From: Vicinamibacterales bacterium
GTDB lineage: Bacteria > Acidobacteriota > Vicinamibacteria > Vicinamibacterales > UBA8438
DNA length: 42,211 bases
NCBI GenBank assembly: GCA_937766455.1
Contig: CALLXD010000049.1
Coordinates: forward strand, 1 to 42,211
Reading direction: 5' to 3'
This document shows, in pieces, positions 25,863 to 34,833 of this stretch (within the stretch, counting starts at the first letter, position 1; each line of letters starts with the position of its first letter). The position numbers and the translations under genes are program-made. The notes beneath the pieces were generated by a model. The model did not search any database, was not told where the DNA came from, and saw only the letters and a list, made by a program, of their open reading frames with translations.

Positions 25863-28754
25863 TTACACCTGCTCTTCGGCGTAGACGCGGGACCGACCGT
25901 GCTCGAGGACCGGCCGCAGGTAGCGACCGGTGTGTGACCCCTCGGCCAGGGCAATCTGCTCGGGGGTCCCCTCAGCCACGATCCGCCCACCGTCCGCCCC
26001 ACCTTCGGGGCCCAGATCGATGATCCAATCGGCGGTCTTGATGACGTCAAAATTGTGTTCGATGACCAACAGGCTGTTGCCCGCCTGGAGGAGCTTCCGG
26101 AAGGCCGCCAGCAGCTTGGCGATGTCATCGAAGTGCAGGCCGGTGGTGGGCTCGTCGAGGATGTACAGCGTGCGGTCGGTCTTACGGGTCGAGAGATGCG
26201 ACGCAATCTTCACGCGTTGCGCTTCCCCGCCGGACAGCGTCGTCGCCGGCTGCCCCAGTCGCAGATACCCCAATCCGATCTCGTCCAAGACCTGGAGCCG
26301 CCGCACCACCTTGGGCGACGCGCTGAAGAACGAGAGTGCTTCCCGCACCGTCATCTGCAGCACCCGATCGATGCTGGCGCCGCGATACGCCACGTCGAGC
26401 ACCTGCGGCTTGTAGCGCCGCCCCTCGCACTCATCGCACGGCACAAAGACGTCGGCCAGGAACTGCATCTCGACCTTCACGACCCCTTCGCCGTCGCAGC
26501 CGTCGCAGCGCCCGCCGGGCACGTTGAACGAGAAGTGGCTGGCCGTGAGCCCATTGGCTCTGGCGTCCTTGGTATTGGCGAACAGCTCGCGAATGGGGTC
26601 AAACGCCTTCAGGTAGGTCACCGGGTTTGACCGTGGCGTGCGCCCGATCGGGGTCTGGTCCACCAGCGTGACGTCGGACACCAGTTCGGCGCCCTCGAAT
26701 CGTTCGTGCGCGCCGACCGGCTTGTCCCACGCCCCCTTGGCCCGTTTCACCGCCGCGTAGATGACATCGTGCACCAGCGTGGACTTGCCTGACCCACTGA
26801 CCCCGGTGACACAGGTCAGGGTGTTCAACGGAATCTGCACGTCAATCTGTTGCAAGTTGTGCTGGCTGGCCCCGGTGACGCTGAGGCTCAACGGCGGATG
26901 CTTCCGTCGGGTCGCGGGAATCGGAATCTGCAGGTCGCCGCGCATGTACTTGGCCGTGAGCGATTGCGGTTCCCGCATCAGGCTCTCGAACGAACCGACA
27001 TGAATGACGCGGCCGCCGCGTTCTCCAGCCCCCAGGCCCATGTCCACCACGACATCGGCCATGCGAATGGTCTCGGCGTCGTGTTCCACCACCAGCACCG
27101 TGTTGCCCTGGTCGCGCAGTTGGCGAAGAATCGCAATCAACCGTTCGTTGTCGCGTGAATGCAACCCGATCGACGGCTCGTCCAGCACGTAGAGCGTGCC
27201 GACCAGCGCCGAACCGAGCGCCGTCGCCAAGTTGATCCGCTGCGCCTCGCCACCAGACAGCGTCGACGACAGTCGATCCAGCGTCAGGTAATAGAGGCCC
27301 ACGTTCTGCAGAAACGAGAGTCGCCGCGTAATCTCCGACACGACACGGTGCGCCACGGTCCGCTGCGTCTCGGTCAGCTCGAGGCTGTCGAAGAACTCCG
27401 TCGCCTCGCCAACCGTCAGGGCACAGACGGCATCCACCGTGCGCCCTCCCACGAAGACGTCTCGTGCCTCGCGCCGGAGCCGCGTGCCCTCGCACTCCGG
27501 GCAGCTCATATACCCGCGGTAGCGGCTCAGAAAGACCCGCACGTGGACCTTGTATTTCTTCCGCTCCAACCCGCGGAAGAAGCCCTGTATGCCTTTGTAG
27601 TCGGAGCCGTTCCCTTCGACAATGAACGCGCGCTCGGCCTCCGTCAGCTCGGACCACGGCGTCGTCAGCCGTACGTCAGCCGCGCGCGCCGCCCGCTTCA
27701 GGTCCACCAAATGTGAGCGGTGCTGCGGCTTGGTCCAGGGGTCGATCGCGTTCTGTTGAATGGACTTGTTCTGGTCCGGCACGACCAGGTTCAAATCAAG
27801 CTCAATGACGTTGCCGAATCCGTGGCAGGTGGGACAGGCCCCAAATGGGCTATTGAACGAGAACAGCCTGGGCTGCGGCACCTCGTAGACGATGCCGCAG
27901 GCACGGCACTCGAATCGCTCGCTGAACCGATGCACCACCGGCGCCTCGGTCGCTCCCGCATTGCCGACCTCAACCGCGAATGCGGTCCCGCCGCCCTCCA
28001 CATACGCCGTCTCCACCGAGTCAGTCATGCGGCCCAGCAGGTCGGGCCCGACGACTAAGCGGTCGACGACCACCTGCAGCGTCGCCGCGTCAGCCAACGC
28101 GCTCGGTTCAATGTCGTCGAACCCCACCGCCTGGCCGTCGACCACGAGACGACCGAAGCCGCGTTTCCGCAAGGAGCGCGTCGCCGCCGCAACCGGCGAC
28201 AGCGGCTCGGCTGCCTCCTCCGTCGCGCTGTCGGCCGTCGCGGCCACATCGCCCTCATCGACCAGCGGGAAATCGAACCCCAGCACGAGCCGGGTTCCCG
28301 CAGGCAGCGCCAGGAGCTGTGTCGCCGCGACCTCGGCAGACTCCCGAATCACCTCCGTGCCGCACTCGCGACACACCGTCCGCCCCACTCGGGCGAACAG
28401 CAGCCGCACATAGTCGTGAATCTCGGTCGTGGTGCCCACGGTCGATCGCGGGTTCCGCACGCTGTTCTTCTGGCGAATCGCGATGGCCGGACACACGCCG
28501 TCGATCTGATCGATGTCCGGTTTCTCCATCCGCTCGAGAAACTGCCGCGCGTACGCTGACAGCGACTCCACGTACCGGCGCTGGCCTTCGGCGTAGATCG
28601 TGTCGAACGCCAGGGACGATTTACCCGACCCGCTCACCCCGGTCACAACGATCAACTTGCCCTTGGGCAGCGTCAGATCGACGTTCTTCAGGTTGTGCGT
28701 GCGAGCACCCTTGATAACGAGGTGGCCGTTCCGGCCGGCGGGGACATCTGCCAT
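25863..28754 (-). CDS. uvrA: UvrABC system protein A (excinuclease ATPase)
   Basis: Damage-recognition ATPase of nucleotide excision repair; 963 residues. Two ABC modules: first Walker A GVSGSGKSS (residues 39-47) and second GVSGSGKST, with signatures LSGGEAQRINLAT and LSGGEAQRVKIAS and Walker B segments LYVLDEPSIGLH and LYILDEPTTGLH. Zinc cysteines are present in CRECG, in CRAC...CPTC, and in CDGCDGEG...CDECEGRRY. ATG at 28754 (MADVPAGRNGHLVIKGARTHNLKNV) is the family start; the open frame extends 39 codons upstream through the promoter. It precedes efp by 104 bases. Confidence 0.97.
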   Translation of the reverse strand: MADVPAGRNGHLVIKGARTHNLKNVDLTLPKGKLIVVTGVSGSGKSSLAFDTIYAEGQRRYVESLSAYARQFLERMEKPDIDQIDGVCPAIAIRQKNSVRNPRSTVGTTTEIHDYVRLLFARVGRTVCRECGTEVIRESAEVAATQLLALPAGTRLVLGFDFPLVDEGDVAATADSATEEAAEPLSPVAAATRSLRKRGFGRLVVDGQAVGFDDIEPSALADAATLQVVVDRLVVGPDLLGRMTDSVETAYVEGGGTAFAVEVGNAGATEAPVVHRFSERFECRACGIVYEVPQPRLFSFNSPFGACPTCHGFGNVIELDLNLVVPDQNKSIQQNAIDPWTKPQHRSHLVDLKRAARAADVRLTTPWSELTEAERAFIVEGNGSDYKGIQGFFRGLERKKYKVHVRVFLSRYRGYMSCPECEGTRLRREARDVFVGGRTVDAVCALTVGEATEFFDSLELTETQRTVAHRVVSEITRRLSFLQNVGLYYLTLDRLSSTLSGGEAQRINLATALGSALVGTLYVLDEPSIGLHSRDNERLIAILRQLRDQGNTVLVVEHDAETIRMADVVVDMGLGAGERGGRVIHVGSFESLMREPQSLTAKYMRGDLQIPIPATRRKHPPLSLSVTGASQHNLQQIDVQIPLNTLTCVTGVSGSGKSTLVHDVIYAAVKRAKGAWDKPVGAHERFEGAELVSDVTLVDQTPIGRTPRSNPVTYLKAFDPIRELFANTKDARANGLTASHFSFNVPGGRCDGCDGEGVVKVEMQFLADVFVPCDECEGRRYKPQVLDVAYRGASIDRVLQMTVREALSFFSASPKVVRRLQVLDEIGLGYLRLGQPATTLSGGEAQRVKIASHLSTRKTDRTLYILDEPTTGLHFDDIAKLLAAFRKLLQAGNSLLVIEHNFDVIKTADWIIDLGPEGGADGGRIVAEGTPEQIALAEGSHTGRYLRPVLEHGRSRVYAEEQV

Positions 28755-28809
28755 GACAACTGGTCTGCCGCGAGGAGTGTGGCGAATATCAGCGCCACGG
28801 TAACTTCCC

Positions 28810-28839
28810 AGTGTACTGCGGCGGCCCAGACCCGTCCAA
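28810..28839 (-). promoter_or_regulatory. Probable uvrA promoter
   Basis: TTGGAC (28839-28834), 18-bp spacer, TACACT (28815-28810) on the minus strand; leader about 50 bases. Divergent from a TATACT (28844-28849) that could serve the membrane-protein gene at 28883. CCAGTGTAC (28808-28816) and GTATACTGG (28843-28851) form an 8-of-9 inverted repeat around the spacer, a possible operator. Confidence 0.45.
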
Positions 28840-28882
28840 CCGGTATACTGGCCGCCACCGACCGACGCCAAGAAGGAGCCCC

Positions 28883-29311
28883 ATGGAACTGCATGTCAAG
28901 GTGCTAGCTGTGCTCTATATCGTCTACGGCGCCTTCGGGTTGGTCATGGCGGTGCTGATGCTGTTGGCATTCGGTGGCGTGACCGGTCTCGTTGGCTTGG
29001 CCGCCGTCAATGAGCCAGAGGCGCTCCTGGCCGTCCCCGTCATTGGCGCGCTTGGCACCATGATCGTCGGATTCATGCTGCTGATGTCGGTACCGCGCAT
29101 CCTGGCCGGCTTCGGCCTCCTCGGTCACCGCCCGTGGGCCCGCATCCTGGCGGTGATCCTCTCAGCCCTCGGCCTCGTCAACATCCCGTTTGGCACGGTG
29201 CTCGGGGTGTACGGACTGTGGGTGCTGTTGTCACGCGCGACCGGCCCTCTCTTTGGCATCGAGCCGACCGCCACCGGAGATCCATTGCGAGTGTCTCCAC
29301 CGTCCTCGTAG
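28883..29311 (+). CDS. Small four-helix membrane protein of unknown function
   Basis: 142 residues, with four predicted membrane helices (about 5-30, 50-75, 80-95, 98-120), including the second helix pair VPVIGALGTMIVGFMLLMSV and a GVYGLWVLLS end. No recognised motif; proteins of this build are common unknowns in Acidobacteriota. ATG at 28883 has AAGAAGGAG eight bases before it. It is divergent from uvrA; nothing suggests a repair role beyond position. Confidence 0.75.
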   Translation: MELHVKVLAVLYIVYGAFGLVMAVLMLLAFGGVTGLVGLAAVNEPEALLAVPVIGALGTMIVGFMLLMSVPRILAGFGLLGHRPWARILAVILSALGLVNIPFGTVLGVYGLWVLLSRATGPLFGIEPTATGDPLRVSPPSS

Positions 29312-29347
29312 GCGCGCCCCTGCGGCCGGTCCGCGGGGGGTGTCCTG

Positions 29348-29356
29348 TGCTACGAT
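29348..29356 (+). promoter_or_regulatory. Extended -10 upstream of tRNA-Thr
   Basis: TGCTACGAT, an extended -10 pattern, lies 41 bases before the tRNA; no -35 consensus. The predicted 5' leader would be about 33 bases, fitting RNase P processing. Confidence 0.4.
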
Positions 29357-29396
29357 CTCCCGGTTGAGCCCTCTCCGCAGGGCGCATCCCTCCCAG

Positions 29397-29472
29397 GCCG
29401 GCGTAGCTCAGTTGGTAGAGCAGCTGATTCGTAATCAGCAGGTCAGCAGTTCGAGTCTGCTCGCCGGCTCCA
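29397..29472 (+). tRNA. tRNA-Thr (anticodon CGT)
   Basis: 76 bases including an encoded 3' CCA. The acceptor GCCGGCG pairs with CGCCGGC; the D arm is GCTCAGTTGGTAGAGC; the anticodon stem GCTGA/TCAGC encloses the loop TTCGTAA with CGT at 29430-29432, reading codon ACG; the T arm contains GTTCGAGTC. All stems pair. No duplicated 3' segment was seen nearby that would mark an attachment site. Confidence 0.97.
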
Positions 29473-29743
29473 TTTCTCGCCCATCGATACGGACGTTCTT
29501 GACCCGGCTCTCGGTACAAGTGCTTAGCCCGCACCGTGTCCCCCCAGCTCATCAGAACAGGGTCGTCCGCCCTACCAAGTCGGCCACCATCAGTGCCCCG
29601 GCCTGAACGCCGAGATAGCGAAGCTCCCTCGTCGGATGGGGTGTCACCGTAGCTCATAGAACGATTCGGCAGCGGTGTCTGCCGTCGGCGGATGAGGTAG
29701 GCTGCGGATAGTGATGCAGCTAGCCTGAGCCGCACGGCCATCG
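29473..29743. other. Gene-poor gap after tRNA-Thr
   Basis: 271 bases without a convincing gene. Short minus-strand peptides can be read, the best being a 31-codon GTG frame (ELRYLGVQAGALMVADL) with codon-like composition, possibly a remnant. No inverted repeat or terminator with a T-run was found. Confidence 0.5.
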
Positions 29744-30526
29744 TTGCGACCATTCCTGTCAATGGTCTGGGCCAGCGATGGCCCGAACGCGTCGGGAACC
29801 GCGACGCGCGAGTTGGTGTTGCCGACCGGCACGATGCATCTGGTGGTGCGCGTGTCGGATCATCCGCTGCGGATGTTCGACGATCTCGACGACTATCTCG
29901 GCAACGTTGTGAGTACGTCGGTCGTCGGCGGCGCTCGCACCGTGCCCTACATCCGGGACATATTCGAGCCAACACGGTCGGTCGGGGCCCAGCTTCGGCC
30001 CGGCGCCAGCGAGCTACTACTCGGCGTCCCGGCCGGCGAACTGGCCGACAGCCACACGGCGGTGGATGACATCTGGCGCACCGGGGCGGACAGTCTGCGC
30101 GACCGATTGTGTGAAGCCGTTTCGCTGGACCGCCAACTGACGTTGTTCGAGGCCGCGCTCGAGGCGCGCCTCCCACAGGTGCGCGGCATGCACCCGGTCG
30201 TGGCCCTCGCGCTCCAGCGTTTCGCACGGACCACCGACGTCCGATCGGTCGTGCGGGAGACCGGTTGCAGTCACCACCGCTTCATTGCCCTCTTCCGTGA
30301 AGCGGTTGGCATGTCTCCCAAGTTGTACTGCCAGGTGCGCCGCTTTCAAGGAGCGTTGGAACGACTGGCGGCGCGGCCCCAGGGCGCGCTGTCCGCGACC
30401 GCTCTGGACGCGGGATACAGCGACCAACCTCATTTCACCAGGGAGTTCCACCGGTTTGCCGAGGTCACCCCAGGTGAGTACCGGCGAAGGGCGCCGAAAC
30501 AACCGAATCACCTGCCCATCGAGTAG
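29744..30526 (+). CDS. AraC-family transcription regulator
   Basis: 260 residues. An N-terminal DUF6597-type sensor domain (SMVWASDG, ELVLPTGTMHLVVR) and a C-terminal pair of helix-turn-helix motifs, the second with ATALDAGYSDQPHFTREFHRFAEVTPGEYRRR. It most likely controls the adjacent VOC gene (111 bases downstream, same direction); this regulator-VOC pairing is a common arrangement. The TTG at 29744 is the only start that keeps RPFLSMVW; upstream in the same frame are an ATG (29714) and, four codons later, a TGA (29726), so the natural N-terminus may be interrupted by a stop. ATG 29762 is another candidate. Confidence 0.85.
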   Translation: MRPFLSMVWASDGPNASGTATRELVLPTGTMHLVVRVSDHPLRMFDDLDDYLGNVVSTSVVGGARTVPYIRDIFEPTRSVGAQLRPGASELLLGVPAGELADSHTAVDDIWRTGADSLRDRLCEAVSLDRQLTLFEAALEARLPQVRGMHPVVALALQRFARTTDVRSVVRETGCSHHRFIALFREAVGMSPKLYCQVRRFQGALERLAARPQGALSATALDAGYSDQPHFTREFHRFAEVTPGEYRRRAPKQPNHLPIE

Positions 30527-30637
30527 TCGCCCCCGACAACCTGATAATTTCGTTCAAGACGGCGAATGCGCTCGGGCGATAGAGTTTGCTTACGACCGCC
30601 CTTCGGTGGTTACGCACCATGCCACGGAGACACGCGC

Positions 30638-31081
30638 ATGAAGATCCATGACCTGTTCGCCTATCTGCACGTCGACGGCGCCGCGAAGGCGATCGACTTC
30701 TACACCTCGGTATTCGGCGCCACGGAGAAGTTCCGACTGACCGAGCCTGGCGGACGGATCGGCCACGCCGAGCTCGATTTTGGTGGGTCCACGTTGATGC
30801 TGGCGGACGAGTTTCCCGAGTATGGCATCAAGGGACCGAAAGCCCACGGGGGCAGGTCGGTAACGCTTCATCTCCACGTGGACGACGCCGATGCGGTCAT
30901 CCACCGCGCCGTGGACGCCGGTGGCACGGTGGACATCGAGCCGTCTGACCAGTTCTACGGCGAGCGGTCCGGCAGCTTCCGCGACCCCTTCGGGCATCGC
31001 TGGAACATCGGACACAGCATCGAGGAGGTGGAGCCCGAGGAGATGCAACGCCGGCATACAAAAATGATGCAGAGCGAATGA
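30638..31081 (+). CDS. VOC (glyoxalase/bleomycin-resistance-like) family protein
   Basis: 147 residues with two beta-alpha-beta-beta-beta halves: FAYLHVDGAAKAIDFYTSVFGATEKF, then VTLHLHVDDADAVIHRAVDAGG, and the ending FRDPFGHRWNIGH. It is a PhnB-like VOC protein. The usual metal ligands at the ends of the fold (H11-type, E/D near the C-terminal strand) look partly kept, but the substrate cannot be told. ATG at 30638 with GGAG ten bases before it. Probably under control of the preceding AraC regulator. The stop is 13 bases from the convergent membrane-protein gene. Confidence 0.87.
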   Translation: MKIHDLFAYLHVDGAAKAIDFYTSVFGATEKFRLTEPGGRIGHAELDFGGSTLMLADEFPEYGIKGPKAHGGRSVTLHLHVDDADAVIHRAVDAGGTVDIEPSDQFYGERSGSFRDPFGHRWNIGHSIEEVEPEEMQRRHTKMMQSE

Positions 31082-31094
31082 GCCGCAGGACACC

Positions 31095-33248
31095 TCAGCG
31101 CATCAGATCGACCACGTCCGCCACGCCGTCTCCCTGCGTTGCCAGTTCTCTCGCCCGCTCCCGCTCGCTCGCGTTCGTGTCGTCCGAGCAAAGGGTCACC
31201 ACCGCGTCGTACACGGCAAGTTCGATTTGTAGGCCACCCACGAGCGGGTCGCGGGCGAAGCCACCCGCGAGCTCGGCCTGGAGCGACGCGTCGCGCTGCC
31301 GGCGAACGACGTCTCGACCCTCCTCGCGGGGGCCGCACCCGGATTGCGACATTCGGATGGGGCCCAGGCTGCCATCCGCACCGGCGGTGCCAATGAACGG
31401 CAACCGCTCCGACGGCGACCCGGGGGAGAGACCAACAACGAGCCGCGCGTCGGATCGCGGATCGGTCTCCGACGGAACGTCGAAACGATATCGAGCGAGA
31501 AACGGACGACCTGGTATCCACGTCGAGCTGATATACCCCGACAGGTCCGGCGTCACGAGCCGCTGCACGAACGGCTCGTCGTTCGCACCGTGGAGCCCGA
31601 GATAGACAGCGTGCGGCACCTCGGTCGAAGCCTGGGGCCGCCACTCCACCGTCAGGTCGAGCGATTCTCCCCCGGTCGCGTATGTCTGATGCAGGGCATA
31701 GCCGGTGATGCTCGCGACGCCACCGATGTCGACATCTACCGGCGTCAACTCGCCGCGTTCAGCCTCGGTCGGGATCGGCGGGGGTGGAAATCCGGTAACG
31801 GACACACCGTAGTATCCGGATACACACCCGTTGACCCAGAACGCGCGATCGGGGCCCACGACGTCCAGGCCGGCGACGTTCCCCGGGGCCGGCAGATGCA
31901 CGGCCGCCAGCCCCGTCGCCGCGGCGTCGCGTAGTTGGCGATCGAAGGCGGACCAGGTGCGGGCGTGTGCCTCAGCCTCGGCGCGCACCGCCACGGCGCG
32001 CAGGCCTTCCCCGATCGGCCACATCGTGACCAGCACCAGGCTCAACAGGCCCGGGAGCCCAACCGGCCGCGCTCGTCCGCCGCCATCAGCATCGGCCCGT
32101 AACCACCGGCCCGCGAGGAAACCCCAGGCCATCAACCCGGCAAACAGGGCGAACCGTGGGATCAGCAGCGTGCGGGTGGGTGGAAAGGCAGAGACCGCCC
32201 ATGCCGCGGTCGCGAAGCAGGCCGTAAGCACAACCACGCATCCGACAGGGAGACCGATCAACCAGGGCGCGAGATCCCGCCGGCCGAGCGGCCGCGGATG
32301 ACGGTCAGCCGACTCGGCACCGCCCCACCGCGCCAGCAACGCCGGCACGACAATGGCTACCGCGATCGTTTCCGGGGCGCGGGCGACCAGATCGCCCAGG
32401 AATTCCAGCGTGTAGCCTAGCGCCCGGACGCCGGTTGTCATTAGCCCGGGCGGCTCGGCGAATAGGCTTTGCCGTACCCGCATGCCGGGAGACCACAGAA
32501 TCACCAGAAGCGCGGCCACCGAACCGCAGAGACCGGCGACCAGGAGCGGAAGCGTGTTCCGGCGCCGCTCCGGCGTCACGACAACCGCGAACGCCGCCAC
32601 CGCCAGACCGAGACCGGTGATTTGCGCCGCCGTGTGTGCCTCGGAGAACAGCCCGGCGATCGCGGCCAGCCCGGCGGCCATGAGGGAGACGCCCCACCGT
32701 GGCGTCTCCGATCCCAGGCGTTGGGCGAAGACGACATAGCCGACGTAGCCCGCCAGAAACAGCTGGGCGCCGAGATACCGAAGGCTCCCATTGAGCCAAT
32801 AGACCACCTGCGGCGTCATCTGCGGGCGGCCGTCCAGCGTGAGCGCCACCGCCGCCGCGGCGAGGGTCACGGCGATCAGCCACCGCTCCAGCCGCCTGAG
32901 TGTCGGCTGGCACAGCCAAACGGTCCACGTCAGCAGCACCACCCACAGGGTCAGCGCCGCCGCCGGCCAGAACCGCACGGACGCCGGTGGCAACAGGCCG
33001 GAAAGCGACGCCAGCAGGTTCGATGCGACCGTGCCCTGCCACGTCCGATACAACGAGACCTGCGACGCCCAAACGCCCTGACCGACCCCGACGGCCTGAC
33101 AATAGTCGTCCGCCATGTACTGGGTGAAGAGACCGACGTAGCTATGCGCCGCCAGCGGCCACAGGAACGCAGCCGCGATCATTCCGAGTAGAAGCGAACG
33201 CCCGTAGGGTCGAAAACGCACGGGCCGATTATGGATGGAAACCAGCAT
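31095..33248 (-). CDS. Large multi-pass membrane protein (DUF6056-like)
   Basis: 717 residues. About ten to eleven predicted membrane helices fill residues 15-460; near the first loop is the MADDYCQA motif typical of the DUF6056 family, whose members resemble GT-C-type glycosyltransferases by helix pattern. The C-terminal 250 residues are soluble, with likely periplasmic beta-rich segments (YYGVSVTGFPPPPIP, PHAVYLGLHGANDEPFVQ). A role in surface polysaccharide or lipid glycosylation is inference. The start ATG at 33248; no clear ribosome site. It is divergent from the antiporter operon and convergent with the VOC gene. Confidence 0.75.
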   Translation of the reverse strand: MLVSIHNRPVRFRPYGRSLLLGMIAAAFLWPLAAHSYVGLFTQYMADDYCQAVGVGQGVWASQVSLYRTWQGTVASNLLASLSGLLPPASVRFWPAAALTLWVVLLTWTVWLCQPTLRRLERWLIAVTLAAAAVALTLDGRPQMTPQVVYWLNGSLRYLGAQLFLAGYVGYVVFAQRLGSETPRWGVSLMAAGLAAIAGLFSEAHTAAQITGLGLAVAAFAVVVTPERRRNTLPLLVAGLCGSVAALLVILWSPGMRVRQSLFAEPPGLMTTGVRALGYTLEFLGDLVARAPETIAVAIVVPALLARWGGAESADRHPRPLGRRDLAPWLIGLPVGCVVVLTACFATAAWAVSAFPPTRTLLIPRFALFAGLMAWGFLAGRWLRADADGGGRARPVGLPGLLSLVLVTMWPIGEGLRAVAVRAEAEAHARTWSAFDRQLRDAAATGLAAVHLPAPGNVAGLDVVGPDRAFWVNGCVSGYYGVSVTGFPPPPIPTEAERGELTPVDVDIGGVASITGYALHQTYATGGESLDLTVEWRPQASTEVPHAVYLGLHGANDEPFVQRLVTPDLSGYISSTWIPGRPFLARYRFDVPSETDPRSDARLVVGLSPGSPSERLPFIGTAGADGSLGPIRMSQSGCGPREEGRDVVRRQRDASLQAELAGGFARDPLVGGLQIELAVYDAVVTLCSDDTNASERERARELATQGDGVADVVDLMR

Positions 33249-33272
33249 CCTGTCAGTGGCTGGGGCGTGGAT

Positions 33273-33287
33273 GGAGTCCGGGACTCC
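33273..33287. promoter_or_regulatory. Perfect 15-bp palindrome between DUF6056-like gene and antiporter operon
   Basis: GGAGTCC-G-GGACTCC, 25 bases upstream of the DUF6056-like start and about 130 bases before mnhE. A further inverted pair, CTGTCAG (33250-33256) and CTGACAG (around 33320), flanks it. This suits an operator, but no promoter hexamers are clear here. Confidence 0.4.
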
Positions 33288-33418
33288 TCCGCCCGGCGCG
33301 TCCCCCCTGAGCAGCGCCTGACAGAGTCGATCAAATGGCTGTAGCCTAGATCGGGCCTTTCATGTACGCTTGAGGGTTAGTTACACGCGATGCGCCCAGG
33401 GCGTCTAGCGTGCCGGTC

Positions 33419-34009
33419 ATGCCGAACTCAGCCCCCGACCCCATCGCGGATGCACCGCCGCCCCCGACCGACTCCGTCGGTCGTCGGCTGCTCGCCGCCG
33501 TGCCGTTCGGTGTCGTGCTGTTCGGCACGTGGCTCGTGTTGTCTCCCAAGCGCGATCTCTTTCACCTCGGTCTCGGCGCCGCGACCGCGGCCGCGGTCGC
33601 GCTGCTGACCGCGCGATTGGTGGCGCAACCGCCCTCGCTCAGCGCACCACATACCGGCCACACCTCGCTGCGGCAGATGCCCTGGCTCCGGTTCGTGGGC
33701 TACCTCCCGTGGCTCGCGTGGCAAGTCGTCGTGGCCGGTCTGGAGGTGACCTACACGGTTCTCCATCCGCGACTGCCGATCAGCCCACGCATCGTGCGGA
33801 TCACGGCGCCGTTGCCGCACACGCTCGCCAAGCTCACCCTCGCGAACTCCATCACGTTGACACCAGGCACCGTGACCTTGGATGTGGAGGGAGACACCTT
33901 CCTCGTGCACGCGTTGACCGAGGACGGGAGCCGGGACCTGCAAGGAGGGGCGATGTCCGATCGGGTGTCGTCGCTGTTCACCGCGGGCGACGACTCGCCG
34001 GGGACGTGA
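33419..34009 (+). CDS. mnhE: Monovalent cation/proton antiporter subunit E (MnhE/MrpE/MbhA type)
   Basis: 196 residues, membrane. About two to three helices near the N-terminus (LLAAVPFGVVLFGTWLVLS, FHLGLGAATAAAVALLTARL) then the family core FVGYLPWLAWQVVVAGLEVTYTVLHP, followed by a cytosolic domain (TLANSITLTPGTVTLDVEGD). It is a structural part of the Mrp complex. It is first in the ten-gene operon. The ATG at 33419 is chosen; an in-frame GTG nine bases earlier is possible. The first 30 residues, Pro/Asp/Ala-rich, are an extension. Confidence 0.93.
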   Translation: MPNSAPDPIADAPPPPTDSVGRRLLAAVPFGVVLFGTWLVLSPKRDLFHLGLGAATAAAVALLTARLVAQPPSLSAPHTGHTSLRQMPWLRFVGYLPWLAWQVVVAGLEVTYTVLHPRLPISPRIVRITAPLPHTLAKLTLANSITLTPGTVTLDVEGDTFLVHALTEDGSRDLQGGAMSDRVSSLFTAGDDSPGT

Positions 34010-34016
34010 GGGGACG

Positions 34017-34292
34017 ATGACGCTGTTCCTGGCCACCGTCGCCGTTGCGCTCGCGCTCGTGATGATGCTGTCGCTCTACCGGGTGGTCACTGGCCCGTCG
34101 GTCTTCGACCGGCTGACCGGGCTTGGCTTGATCGGCAGCAAGACCATCGTGCTCCTCATGGTGTTGGGCGAGCTGGACGAGCGGGTGGACCTCTACGTCG
34201 ACATTGCCCTGTCCTACGCGCTGATCAGCTTTGTCGGCAGCGTCGTGCTGGCGAAGTACTTCGAGCTCTCTACAGGCGGGAGCCCCGAATGA
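34017..34292 (+). CDS. mnhF: Monovalent cation/proton antiporter subunit F (MnhF/MrpF type)
   Basis: 91 residues with three membrane helices. RVVTGPSVFDRLTGLGLIGSK is the family signature after the first helix, then helices LLMVLGEL and YALISFVGSVVLAKYFE. It is a small core subunit of the Mrp complex. The ATG lies eight bases after the mnhE stop; the stop overlaps the mnhG start (ATGA). Confidence 0.95.
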   Translation: MTLFLATVAVALALVMMLSLYRVVTGPSVFDRLTGLGLIGSKTIVLLMVLGELDERVDLYVDIALSYALISFVGSVVLAKYFELSTGGSPE

Positions 34293-34594
34293 ACGTGCTC
34301 GCGACCGTCATGCTCGTGGTGGGGTTCGGGTTCATTCTGGCCGGCGTGATCGGCATCTTGCGACTCCCTGACTTCTACTGCCGCCTCCACGCCATGGGGA
34401 AGTGCGATACGCTCGGCGTCGCCCTCATGCTGGGCGGGCTGGCCGTCCTCGAAGGCTTCACGCTGACCAGTGTGAAACTGCTTCTCGTCGTGGTGTTTAT
34501 CTCGCTGGCGAACCCGACCGCGACCCACGCCCTGGGACGCGCGGCGGTCCGTGCCGGCCTGCGCCCCTGGACGACCACGGAGCCCGGGTCGTGA
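34289..34594 (+). CDS. mnhG: Monovalent cation/proton antiporter subunit G (MnhG/MrpG type)
   Basis: 101 residues, three helices, with the family signature GILRLPDFYCRLHAMGKCDTLG followed by VALMLGGLAVLEG and LLLVVVFISLANPTATHALGRAA. Starts in an ATGA overlap with mnhF and ends in a GTGA overlap with the next gene. Confidence 0.95.
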   Translation: MNVLATVMLVVGFGFILAGVIGILRLPDFYCRLHAMGKCDTLGVALMLGGLAVLEGFTLTSVKLLLVVVFISLANPTATHALGRAAVRAGLRPWTTTEPGS

Positions 34595-34833
34595 TTGACG
34601 CACTGGCGCCGCTGTTTCTCCTGCTCATGGTCGTGTGCGCCGTGGCCGCGCTCAGCGTGAAGGATCTGCTCTCGGCGGTGACCGTGTTCGGGGCGTTCAG
34701 TTTCTTTTCAGCCGCGTTCTTTGTCGTCCAGGACGCGCTCGACGTCGCCTTTACGGAGGCGGCCGTCGGAGCGGTCATCACGACCGTCTTCTTCGTCTGC
34801 GCGATCAACCGGACGGTCGGACGGCCTGAATGA
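34591..34833 (+). CDS. MbhD-like (DUF4040) subunit of the antiporter
   Basis: 80 residues, three helices: LAPLFLLLMVVCAVAAL, LLSAVTVFGAFSFFSAAFFVV, and AFTEAAVGAVITTVFFVCAI with the conserved glutamate of the family. This segment is the C-terminal part of MrpA in two-piece Mrp systems and a separate subunit, MbhD, in membrane-bound hydrogenases. Start GTG 34591 overlaps the mnhG stop. Confidence 0.88.
   Translation: MIDALAPLFLLLMVVCAVAALSVKDLLSAVTVFGAFSFFSAAFFVVQDALDVAFTEAAVGAVITTVFFVCAINRTVGRPE

Noticed and set aside
29397..29743. tRNA-Thr as an integration site
   Set aside because: No integrase, no repeated tRNA 3' end, and ordinary composition downstream.
29473..29743. Short minus-strand peptides with SYGDT and SWGDT
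   Set aside because: Too short and without start signals; noted only as possible remnant.
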